A stretch of 6,679 nucleotides of DNA, taken from assembly GCA_029934755.1 (NCBI GenBank), contig JAOZLQ010000131.1:1-6679 (forward strand). Direction: 5' to 3'. This document shows, piece after piece, positions 1 to 6,592 of this stretch (positions are counted from its first letter, which is position 1; each line of letters starts with the position of its first letter). Made by a program: the position numbers and the translations under genes. The stretch is from Desulfuromusa sp. (lineage in GTDB: Bacteria > Desulfobacterota > Desulfuromonadia > Desulfuromonadales > Geopsychrobacteraceae). The notes under the pieces are model-generated. The model had not been told where the DNA came from. It saw only the letters and a program-made list of their open reading frames with translations, and searched no databases.

Positions 1-1100
1 TGCTTGATGATCCGCAAGATGCAAATAAGTTTACCGCTACTTTTGAAATAAAAGGGAAAGCTCTGGTGCGCAATTGCCAGCCATTGTTCGGCTTGTTGCA
101 TGATATTTTGCTGACTCCAAAATTTACCGATTTACAGCGAATTCATACCGTCTTAAACCAGTTACAAGTGTCGCTGGAAAATTCAGTTCCGCAATCGGGG
201 CATACCTACGCAGCGAGAACAGCAGCGGCCTCTCTATCTCTAGTTGGTTGGCAGCGGGAACAATGGTCAGGGTTTTCTCAGGTTTCTTTGATTCGGGAAC
301 TAGCGGCTAAACCGGCAGAAGAATTAGGTGATCTGGCAACAGCTTTGGCCGATATTGCCCAGCGACTGTTTAATCAGCAGCAGTTGCAGACGGCAATCAC
401 TGTCGAGGTGGAAAACTTTGCCCCGTTCAAAGTCGCTTTGAGTGAATTGATTGAGAACATTCCGGTTGCGTCTTCGAGTCAAAAATTGGCAGTTGAAGAG
501 TTTAAATCGCAGCCGTTACAGCAGGGGGTGATCTGGTCATTGCCGGTCAATTATGTCACCCGGGTTTTTCGTGCAGTGCCCTATACCCATCCCGATAGTG
601 CTGCCTTGACGATTTTGGCTAAATTGTTGCGAGCTGAATTTCTCCACCGTGAAATTCGTGAAAAGGGCGGTGCCTATGGCGGCTTGGCTGGTTACAATGC
701 CGAGGCCGGTCAGTTCAGTCTGCTTTCCTATCGAGATCCACATATTTTGCGTACCCTGCAGGTTTATGATCAAGCCATTGATTGGGCTGTTGCCGGGGAG
801 TTTCCTCCCGATTCGGTTAAAGAAGCGGTGCTGTCGGTTTTTGGTGATCTCGATAAACCCCTTTCTCCGGCGGGGGCAGGAGCTGAGGAATTTGCCAATA
901 TCCGTCAGGGGATGACTTTGGCGATGCGTAATCAGATGCGTCAACAACTTCTAGCAGTTGATGGTTCAGCGTTGCAGAAGGTTGCTGAGAAATATCTCAA
1001 AAATGGTGAAAGTTCCGTTGCGGTTCTGGCAGGTGAAGCTGCATTGCAGCAGGCGAATGAGCAATTGGGAGAGAATTCGCTGGAATTGCGGAAAGTTTAA
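1..1100 (+). CDS. M16C metallopeptidase, presequence protease (PreP)-like, C-terminal part (5' truncated)
   Basis: The reading frame is open from the first complete codon at position 3, so the gene starts upstream of the window; a GTG at 66 is internal. About 365 residues are visible, roughly the last third to two fifths of a PreP-type protein of about 970 residues. The zinc site (HxxEH) belongs to the missing N-terminal half. The visible part carries the family's C-terminal signature REIREKGGAYGG (648-683), followed by a FSLLSYRDP segment. In characterised PreP enzymes an Arg and a Tyr from this region bind the peptide substrate across the closed chamber. Family members degrade short unstructured peptides; the bacterial role is less clear, and cellular location cannot be judged without the N-terminus. 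The gene ends in TAA just before the inverted repeat that separates it from rlmKL. Family assignment is firm; an exact name is not. Confidence 0.9.
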   Translation, partial: LDDPQDANKFTATFEIKGKALVRNCQPLFGLLHDILLTPKFTDLQRIHTVLNQLQVSLENSVPQSGHTYAARTAAASLSLVGWQREQWSGFSQVSLIRELAAKPAEELGDLATALADIAQRLFNQQQLQTAITVEVENFAPFKVALSELIENIPVASSSQKLAVEEFKSQPLQQGVIWSLPVNYVTRVFRAVPYTHPDSAALTILAKLLRAEFLHREIREKGGAYGGLAGYNAEAGQFSLLSYRDPHILRTLQVYDQAIDWAVAGEFPPDSVKEAVLSVFGDLDKPLSPAGAGAEEFANIRQGMTLAMRNQMRQQLLAVDGSALQKVAEKYLKNGESSVAVLAGEAALQQANEQLGENSLELRKV

Positions 1101-1105
1101 GATAA

Positions 1106-1174
1106 CGTAGGGGCGCTGCTTGCCGCGCCCTGTCGATGTGATCCAAAAAGGGCGCGGCAAGCAGCGCCCCTACG
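1106..1174. repeat. REPIN/MITE-like perfect inverted repeat
   Basis: Positions 1106-1131 are the exact reverse complement of 1149-1174: 26 bp with no mismatch, around a 17-base centre. Each arm is itself a REP-like unit. GTAG at 1107-1110 is followed directly by GGGCGC (1111-1116), an 8-base loop and GCGCCC (1125-1130). The other arm repeats this in reverse, with GGGCGC 1150-1155, GCGCCC 1164-1169 and CTAC 1170-1173. A GTAG tetranucleotide next to a GC-rich hairpin, in inverted pairs, is the architecture of REP doublets mobilised by RAYT (TnpA-REP) transposases. The same symmetry would also fit a small non-autonomous DDE element. No transposase lies in the window. The arms are far richer in GC than the flanks. 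Transcribed, the unit would fold into one long stem between the protease and rlmKL; no T-run follows, so it is not a classic terminator. Confidence 0.85.
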
Positions 1175-1187
1175 AGATATTCATTAT

Positions 1188-3341
1188 ATGCCAAAACAAC
1201 AATTTTTTGCCACTGCCGCTCTCGGTTTTGAGCCGCTGCTGGCGACAGAACTTGAAAATCTGGGCGCTGTTGAGGTGAAACAGGAACGGGCGGGAGTGCG
1301 CTTTTCTGGTTCTTTGGAAATTGCCTACAAGGCATGTCTCTGGTCGCGGCTGGCGAGCCGGATCCTTTTACCGCTGACCAGTTTTGAAGCCTTTGATCCT
1401 GATCAGATTTATGCTGAAGTTTTGAAAATTGATTGGTCGGAGCACCTGTCGGTCAATAATACTCTGGCAGTTGATTGCACTCTGGTCAATTCAAAAATTA
1501 ATCATACCCGTTATGGAGCACTGCGGGTTAAGGATGCTGTTGTCGATCAATTTCGTTCCCGGACTGGCGAACGTCCCTCGATCTCGGTCGAGCGTCCTGA
1601 TCTGCGGCTCAATCTCCATATATATAAAGATCAGGCGACCTTGAGTCTCGATCTTTCTGGCGATAGTTTGCATCGGCGTGGGTATCGAATTGATGGCGTA
1701 CATGCGCCGCTGAAAGAAAATCTGGCTGCAGCAATTTTGATCCGCGCTGGCTGGCCAGAAATCTGCGCCGCTGGCGGTGCTCTGGTTGATCCTCTCTGTG
1801 GTTCGGGAACCCTCCCTCTGGAAGCTGGATTAATTGCAACCGATACGGCACCGGGATTGTTGCGAGCCTACTTTGGTTTCATCGATTGGAAGCAGCATGA
1901 TGTCGATCTCTGGAACAATCTGGTTGAGGATGCTCAGCAACGGCAGGTGGCAGGTCTTGAGAGAAAAATAGCACCGATTGTTGGTTTTGACAGTGACAGT
2001 CGGGCGGTCAAGGCGGCTTGGCAACATGCTCAGAATGCTGGTTTGGATAAAATAATCCATTTTGAGCGGCGAACATTGCGGGAGTTCAGCCTTCCCGGTG
2101 GGGCAAGGCAAGGTTTGCTGGTGGCGAATCCTCCCTATGGAGAACGTCTTGGAATTGCCAGTGAATTGCCAACATTCTATAATCTTCTCGGTGAAAAGAT
2201 GGCGCAGCAATGCGCTGGCTGGAAAGCGGCAGTTATCACTTCAAGTCCGCAATTGGGGCGCAGTATCGGCTTGCGGGCAGGGAAGATCAATGTCCTTTAC
2301 AATGGTGCATTGAAGTGTCAGTTGCTGCAGTTTGAACTGAATGATTCCAATCGTTGGCAATCCCTTGAAGAAGGGGCGGGAAAAGCGGTCAAGAAAACCC
2401 TTTCTCCTGGTGCTGAGATGTTCGCTAATCGGTTGCGTAAAAATCTTAAAAAATTGAAAAAATGGGCTACTCGTGAGGAAATCGATTGTTACCGACTTTA
2501 CGATGCTGATTTGCCAGAATATGCCGTTGCCGTTGACCTTTATGGCGATGAAGTCCATCTACAGGAGTATCGGGCACCTAAAGAAATTGACGAAAATAAG
2601 GCCGCAGAGCGTTTGCGTGAGGTGCAGGATGCTCTGCCGCTGGTTCTGGATTGCACTCCCGATAAAATTCATTTGAAGGTGCGTCAGCAGCAGAAGGGAA
2701 GTGGGCAATACGAAAAACAGGCACGCCGAGGTGTTCTCAAAGAGGTTCAGGAAGGGAATTGTAAGTTCCTGGTCAATTTGACCGATTATCTCGATACGGG
2801 ACTGTTTCTCGATCACCGCCCGACCCGGCAACTGATCCAGAAACTTGCCGAGGGAACCCGATTTCTGAATTTGTTCGGTTATACTGGGGCGGCAACTGTC
2901 CATGCGCTGAGGGGTGGAGCAGTTGCGACCACAACGGTTGATATGTCACGGACTTATCTGGAGTGGGCGAAAAAAAATATTGCTTTGAACCATTTTGATC
3001 CCGAAGAGGAAGGATTGGTTCAGGTCGATTGTTTGACCTGGCTCGATACGGCAGCGGGGCAATATGATCTGATTTTTCTTGATCCCCCAACCTTTTCCAA
3101 TTCCAAGGGGATGGATGAGACCTTTGATGTCCAGCGGGATCATGTCGATCTGCTAAGAAAAACGGTGAGACTGTTGGCTCCAGGAGGAACTTTGATTTTC
3201 TCCAACAACCTGCGCAAGTTCCGTATGGATCATGACAGCTTATCTGAATTGGAAATCGAAGATATCAGCGCAAAAACTATCCCGGTCGATTTTGAACGCC
3301 ATTCACGGATCCATAACTGCTGGTTGATAAAAAAACACTAA
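1188..3341 (+). CDS. rlmKL: Bifunctional 23S rRNA m2G2445 / m7G2069 methyltransferase RlmKL
   Basis: The 717-residue protein matches the fused RlmKL architecture and length (about 700 residues in E. coli). It uses S-adenosylmethionine to methylate N2 of G2445 (RlmL half) and N7 of G2069 (RlmK half) of 23S rRNA during 50S assembly, in the cytoplasm. The N-terminus (FFATAALGFEPLLATELENLG) and residues to about 160 form the ferredoxin-like plus THUMP RNA-binding region. The RlmL half has the SAM loop DPLCGSGT (201-208) and the catalytic NPPYGERLG (314-322). The RlmK half has LNLFGYTGAATVHA (560-573), DPPTFSNSK (632-640) and APGGT (664-668). Both active sites look intact. The ATG at 1188 fits the family N-terminus, but its upstream region is poor: only a weak GAG at 1174-1176, partly inside the inverted repeat. 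It may be cotranscribed with the protease gene. Confidence 0.96.
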   Translation: MPKQQFFATAALGFEPLLATELENLGAVEVKQERAGVRFSGSLEIAYKACLWSRLASRILLPLTSFEAFDPDQIYAEVLKIDWSEHLSVNNTLAVDCTLVNSKINHTRYGALRVKDAVVDQFRSRTGERPSISVERPDLRLNLHIYKDQATLSLDLSGDSLHRRGYRIDGVHAPLKENLAAAILIRAGWPEICAAGGALVDPLCGSGTLPLEAGLIATDTAPGLLRAYFGFIDWKQHDVDLWNNLVEDAQQRQVAGLERKIAPIVGFDSDSRAVKAAWQHAQNAGLDKIIHFERRTLREFSLPGGARQGLLVANPPYGERLGIASELPTFYNLLGEKMAQQCAGWKAAVITSSPQLGRSIGLRAGKINVLYNGALKCQLLQFELNDSNRWQSLEEGAGKAVKKTLSPGAEMFANRLRKNLKKLKKWATREEIDCYRLYDADLPEYAVAVDLYGDEVHLQEYRAPKEIDENKAAERLREVQDALPLVLDCTPDKIHLKVRQQQKGSGQYEKQARRGVLKEVQEGNCKFLVNLTDYLDTGLFLDHRPTRQLIQKLAEGTRFLNLFGYTGAATVHALRGGAVATTTVDMSRTYLEWAKKNIALNHFDPEEEGLVQVDCLTWLDTAAGQYDLIFLDPPTFSNSKGMDETFDVQRDHVDLLRKTVRLLAPGGTLIFSNNLRKFRMDHDSLSELEIEDISAKTIPVDFERHSRIHNCWLIKKH

Positions 3342-3350
3342 TATTTGTCT

Positions 3351-3378
3351 TTGGAATATGTGAATCTTTTGTTATGGT
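3351..3378 (+). promoter_or_regulatory. Possible sigma-70 promoter for the HIT gene
   Basis: TTGGAA at 3351-3356 and TATGGT at 3373-3378 lie 16 bases apart, each matching four of six consensus positions. They sit in the AT-rich gap between rlmKL and the HIT gene, about 28 bases before its ATG. The match is modest, and readthrough from rlmKL is equally possible because no terminator hairpin is seen in this gap. Confidence 0.3.
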
Positions 3379-3405
3379 AGCTCCAGCTTGTTTTGCGGGG
3401 GATTT

Positions 3406-3837
3406 ATGTTTGTTCTTGATCCACGTTTACAACAGGATACTATTGATTTTGGTCATTTTTCCTTAAGTCGTTTATTGCTGATGAACGATTGTCGTTATCC
3501 TTGGTTTATCCTGGTTCCACAGCGTGAGTCGCTACAGGAAATACATCAATTGACAGGGGCTGATCGACAGCAACTTTGGGATGAATCCGCTCGCCTCTCT
3601 CTGTGGATGGAGAGATATTTTGATGCTGATAAACTCAATATTGCTGCCCTTGGAAATATTGTCAGTCAGTTACATCTCCACCACGTTGGCCGGCGTATTG
3701 ATGACCCTGCATGGCCAAATCCAATTTGGGGGCATAGCCCGGCAATCCCCTATTCTCCTGAAGAGATTGAAAGCCTGTATCGTGAGGTTCAAACTGAATT
3801 TATTGATCTGTTGAATAAAAGTGAATCACTGACTTAA
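3406..3837 (+). CDS. HIT (histidine triad) family protein, Q-x-H-x-H subgroup
   Basis: This is a 143-residue cytoplasmic protein of the HIT superfamily, whose members hydrolyse or transfer nucleotidyl groups through a histidine intermediate. The active-site strand reads SQLHLHHVGRR (87-97). The middle His of the triad, H90, would be the nucleophile and H92 the third His, while the first position is Gln (Q88). Upstream, NIVSQ (84-88) and the YPWFILVP strand (31-38) fit the HIT fold, and DDPAWPNPIWG (99-109) is a hallmark of a proteobacterial HIT subgroup. The ATG at 3406 is preferred over the in-frame TTG at 3388 because GGGGGA (3397-3402) precedes it closely and family proteins start near FxLxPxL. 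No signal peptide or membrane segment is visible. The substrate cannot be named from sequence. It starts 64 bases after rlmKL and ends 34 bases before the kinase gene. Confidence 0.9.
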   Translation: MFVLDPRLQQDTIDFGHFSLSRLLLMNDCRYPWFILVPQRESLQEIHQLTGADRQQLWDESARLSLWMERYFDADKLNIAALGNIVSQLHLHHVGRRIDDPAWPNPIWGHSPAIPYSPEEIESLYREVQTEFIDLLNKSESLT

Positions 3838-3871
3838 TTGCTATTTCCTCCTTGTGGGGTGTGAGCTTTTT

Positions 3872-5707
3872 ATGAAATATGTCAGCCTGAAAAACCGCTT
3901 ATTGCTTGGATCTTTTGTTGTTTGTTCAATCATTACTTTGAGTATTTCACTCTATCAGATCAGTCGTCTGCAGCAGCGTGAATTTGATTTTCTGCAAAAT
4001 GAAATTTCTGCTTTTCAGCAGAGCGTGATGCCGAGTATTGATGAGGCACTCTGGAATTACGATTGGGCAATGGTTAAGACGATTGCTTCCAGCCAGACTA
4101 ATCAGGTTTTGACCTATCTGAATATCTGTGGTTTAGAGGATGGGTTTTGTTGCTCGAGCGGCATTGTAGAAAAAAAACCTTTTCGCGAATACCGCCAAGA
4201 TATCTATTATCAGTTTTCTCCTTCCGCGCAGAGCCAGAAGATTGGCACTGCCTACCTGCAATTACACTATCAGCCCTTCGGTCAGCTTTTTAAGCGTTAT
4301 ATCTTTTCTGAATTTCTGGTAAACGGCCTTGGTGTTTTCGGTGTTGCAATCTGTATTTTTTTGCTGTTTCACTTGGGAGCCATCCGCCGTTTGATTCGTA
4401 TCGCAAATTATACCCGTGATATTGATCTGACTGCAGTGGAAAAACTTCAGCCGCTGATTACCACTAATAGAGGGTCAACGATGGATGAAGTTGACCTCCT
4501 GGCTGAGGCAATGGATGGTTTTATCGGGAGGATTAAGCAAGAGTTCTCTCGTCGAAAACAATTGGAACAGCAATTGAACCACGCGCAAAAAATGGAAGCA
4601 CTCGGAACTCTTGCTGGCGGTATTGCCCACGATTTCAATAATATACTTGCAGCAATACTTGGTTATGTGCAGCTTTGTTACAATTCAGCCGAAGTTGGGT
4701 CAACAACTCGCCGACGTTTGGAACAGGTGCTTCTTGCTGGTGATCGGGCGACTGCTCTGATTGCACAAATCTTGATTTTCAGCCGCAAATCAGAAAAATA
4801 TACCCAGGAAATTTGTCTTACAGAAATTGTAAATGAGGCTCTCAATCTTGTTCATGCTTCACTGCCCGGCAATGTTACGATTGAAACTGATCTGGATAAT
4901 GAACTTTGGATGGTTGGAGATAGTGGACAACTCCACCAGGTTCTGTTGAATCTTGCGACAAATGCTGGCTATGAATTAGCCGAGCATGGTGGAAAAATCA
5001 AGGTTTCACTTGTGTCTCTAAGATTAACGCAGCAGCAGGCAGACAAATTGGATCTTGATATTGGGGATTATATCTGTTTGACATTTTGCGATAATGGTTC
5101 CGGAGTTCCGAAGGAGATCCGTGATCGAATTTTCGACCCATTTTTTACCACGAAAGAGACTGGTAAAGGGACCGGGATGGGACTGGCCGTGGCTCATGGA
5201 ATTGTGCAGGCTCATGGCGGGAGGATTATTCTGGAACCGGACGTTGAGAAGGGAACCTGTTTTGGCCTTTATTTCCCGCAGGGACAGGCTGCAAAGAAAA
5301 GAGAGGGTTCCTCTCCTGATGCAGAGAGAGCCTTTCACGTTGGGCACGAGCATCTTTTGCTCGTCGATGACGAACCAATTGTGATCAAAATGGGTCAGGA
5401 ACTTCTGCAGTCACTGGGATATCATGTTAGTACCTCCACCAGTTCCATTGCAGCTTTGCGCCAACTCCTTGAAACTGACAATATTGATCTGCTGGTAACA
5501 GATTTGACGATGCCGGAGATGACAGGGATTGAGCTGGCAAGTAAATTGAGACAGGAAAAACCAAGTATCCCTATCGTCCTTTATACCGGGAATGTTGATC
5601 TGCTGGACAGTTCGGTGCTTCAGGATGGAGTCATTGACCAACTGTTGAAAAAACCTTTCAAAATTGAAGATCTTTCCCGAGTTGTACGTCAGGCACTGGA
5701 TGGGTAA
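3872..5707 (+). CDS. Hybrid sensor histidine kinase (periplasmic sensor, HAMP-like, HisKA, HATPase_c, REC)
   Basis: This is a 611-residue inner-membrane kinase. Membrane segment 1 spans about 10-29 and segment 2 about 148-169. Between them is a periplasmic domain of about 115 residues with ALWNYDWAMVK (59-69), an aromatic motif seen in several two-helix sensor domains, and three cysteines (C86, C93, C94). A HAMP-like linker (about 171-225, with DEVDLLAEAMDGF) and a short helix lead to the H-box GGIAHDFNNILA, where H253 is the predicted phosphoacceptor. The ATPase has an N-box (N360, N364), DNGSG (407-411), FDPFFTTK (421-428) and GKGTGMGL (431-438). A C-terminal receiver has the acidic pair D499/D500, phospho-acceptor D544, T572 and K594. 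All catalytic residues are present. The HDFNN type resembles the NtrB-like HPK4 group. The ATG at 3872, after GTGAG at 3861-3865, is preferred to the GTG at 3854 because it gives a standard MKxxSLKNR start. No partner regulator is in the window, and the ligand is unknown. Confidence 0.93.
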   Translation: MKYVSLKNRLLLGSFVVCSIITLSISLYQISRLQQREFDFLQNEISAFQQSVMPSIDEALWNYDWAMVKTIASSQTNQVLTYLNICGLEDGFCCSSGIVEKKPFREYRQDIYYQFSPSAQSQKIGTAYLQLHYQPFGQLFKRYIFSEFLVNGLGVFGVAICIFLLFHLGAIRRLIRIANYTRDIDLTAVEKLQPLITTNRGSTMDEVDLLAEAMDGFIGRIKQEFSRRKQLEQQLNHAQKMEALGTLAGGIAHDFNNILAAILGYVQLCYNSAEVGSTTRRRLEQVLLAGDRATALIAQILIFSRKSEKYTQEICLTEIVNEALNLVHASLPGNVTIETDLDNELWMVGDSGQLHQVLLNLATNAGYELAEHGGKIKVSLVSLRLTQQQADKLDLDIGDYICLTFCDNGSGVPKEIRDRIFDPFFTTKETGKGTGMGLAVAHGIVQAHGGRIILEPDVEKGTCFGLYFPQGQAAKKREGSSPDAERAFHVGHEHLLLVDDEPIVIKMGQELLQSLGYHVSTSTSSIAALRQLLETDNIDLLVTDLTMPEMTGIELASKLRQEKPSIPIVLYTGNVDLLDSSVLQDGVIDQLLKKPFKIEDLSRVVRQALDG

Positions 5708-5747
5708 GGTTGTTTTCAGTTATCACTCTGGTATCATTGATTGACGA

Positions 5748-5753
5748 TATAAT
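5748..5753 (+). promoter_or_regulatory. Candidate -10 box upstream of the solute-binding protein gene
   Basis: A perfect TATAAT lies in the 108-base gap after the kinase gene, 62 bases before the proposed ATG at 5816. No good -35 hexamer is found 16-18 bases upstream (ACTCTG at 17), and no TGn extended -10 is present. An activator-dependent or weak promoter is possible, which would let the binding protein be expressed separately from the kinase. Confidence 0.35.
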
Positions 5754-5805
5754 GCAACACTGTGGAGCGGACTTTTTGCGACGCCATCATGGAGTTACTT
5801 ATCTT

Positions 5806-5812
5806 GGAACGG
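5806..5812 (+). promoter_or_regulatory. Ribosome binding site that sets the start of the solute-binding protein
   Basis: GGAACGG ends three bases before the ATG at 5816, with the GGA core seven bases away. It favours 5816 over the upstream in-frame GTG (5762) and ATG (5789), which would place 18 or 9 residues ahead of a good signal peptide. Confidence 0.55.
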
Positions 5813-5815
5813 TTG

Positions 5816-6592
5816 ATGAAAAAAAATATTTGTCTATTGGTCATCTTTACTTTCTTTCCTCTCTGGCTTTGTGCTCAGCAATCTATTTTGGTGATGACTG
5901 AGGAGCTTCCTCCGTTTAACTTCAGCGATAATGGCAAGATTGTTGGGATCTCAACCGAGATTGTCAGGCATATTTTTGCACAGTCAGATCTTTCCATGGA
6001 TCAAGGTGAAATAAAATTATACCCTTGGGCAAGAGCCTATCATGATATTAAATATTTTCCAGGAACGGCTTTATTCAGTACAGCGCGAACCGAAGAACGG
6101 GAGAATCTTTTCCGTTGGGTCGGACCGCTACTCGATGTGAGTATTGGAGTTATTGCTAAAAAGAAGCGAGATATCAAAATCGCTACGATTGCTGATTTTG
6201 AAAATTATCGAATTGGGACTGTCCGTGACGGAGCCCCGGAACAGTTATTCATAAAAACGGGAGTTCTCCTGAAAAATCTTGAAAGACGGACTCTCCCGGA
6301 ACAAAATATTAAAAAATTGCAGGCGGGTCGTATTGACCTGTTTGTTTTCAACATCCAGACGGTACGATATTTGATGGTGAAACAGGGGATTAACCCCGAA
6401 GATTATGAAACCGTTTATATGTTGAAAAATCCCAAGCTCTATCTCGCTTTACACAAAGATACCAATCTTGAGTTGGTTGATAAGTTGCAAGCAAGTTTGG
6501 ATAAGATGAAGCAGCCCGACGCTGATGGAACGAGCTTGTTTGATCGTATCATCAGGAAATATCTGTTTGTGCAAGACTCATATGGAAAATGA
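5816..6592 (+). CDS. Periplasmic substrate-binding protein, family 3 (SBP_bac_3-like)
   Basis: This is a 258-residue exported protein. It starts with a Sec signal peptide: MKKN, a hydrophobic stretch (5-18), and likely signal peptidase I cleavage after LCA (18-20). LWLC does not fit a lipobox. The mature part has the layout of family 3 (polar amino-acid type) binding proteins: LVMTEELPPFNF (25-36) opening lobe 1, the IVGISTEIV helix (42-50), YPWARAY (69-75), then FSTARTEERENLFRWVGP (87-104). Here R95 aligns with the Arg that holds the ligand carboxylate in HisJ-type proteins. Lobe 2 includes YRIGTVRDGAPE (131-142) and LQAGRIDLFVFN (168-179). By eye, N179 takes the place of the Asp that binds the ligand amino group. 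No ABC permease or ATPase gene is adjacent. Its neighbour is the hybrid kinase, so a role in presenting ligand to a sensor is possible but unproven. Ligand unknown. Confidence 0.87.
   Translation: MKKNICLLVIFTFFPLWLCAQQSILVMTEELPPFNFSDNGKIVGISTEIVRHIFAQSDLSMDQGEIKLYPWARAYHDIKYFPGTALFSTARTEERENLFRWVGPLLDVSIGVIAKKKRDIKIATIADFENYRIGTVRDGAPEQLFIKTGVLLKNLERRTLPEQNIKKLQAGRIDLFVFNIQTVRYLMVKQGINPEDYETVYMLKNPKLYLALHKDTNLELVDKLQASLDKMKQPDADGTSLFDRIIRKYLFVQDSYGK

Noticed and set aside
537..947. Open frame of 136 codons on the minus strand
   Set aside because: It lies fully inside the protease gene, whose protein shows clear family motifs. The antisense translation has no recognisable domain and there is no ribosome binding site.
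1106..1174. Inverted repeat as a Rho-independent terminator
   Set aside because: The stem is far longer than usual, has a 17-base loop, and is not followed by a T-run on either strand; the GTAG-hairpin design fits a repeat element better.
1830..2558. Several minus-strand and +1 open frames inside rlmKL
   Set aside because: They are shadows of a gene with intact motifs in both methyltransferase halves.
3388..3405. TTG at 3388 as the start of the HIT gene
   Set aside because: It has no upstream purine-rich site; the ATG at 3406 follows GGGGGA and gives the family's usual N-terminus.
3854..3871. GTG at 3854 as the kinase start
   Set aside because: It follows a pyrimidine-rich stretch; the ATG at 3872 has GTGAG six bases upstream and places the first membrane segment normally.
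5816..5875. Lipoprotein signal (Cys19) in the binding protein
   Set aside because: The residues before the Cys (LWL) do not fit a lipobox; cleavage after Ala20 by signal peptidase I is more likely.
5710..5901. Small 63-codon open frame after the kinase
   Set aside because: It overlaps the signal peptide of the binding protein in another frame, has no ribosome binding site and no recognisable content.
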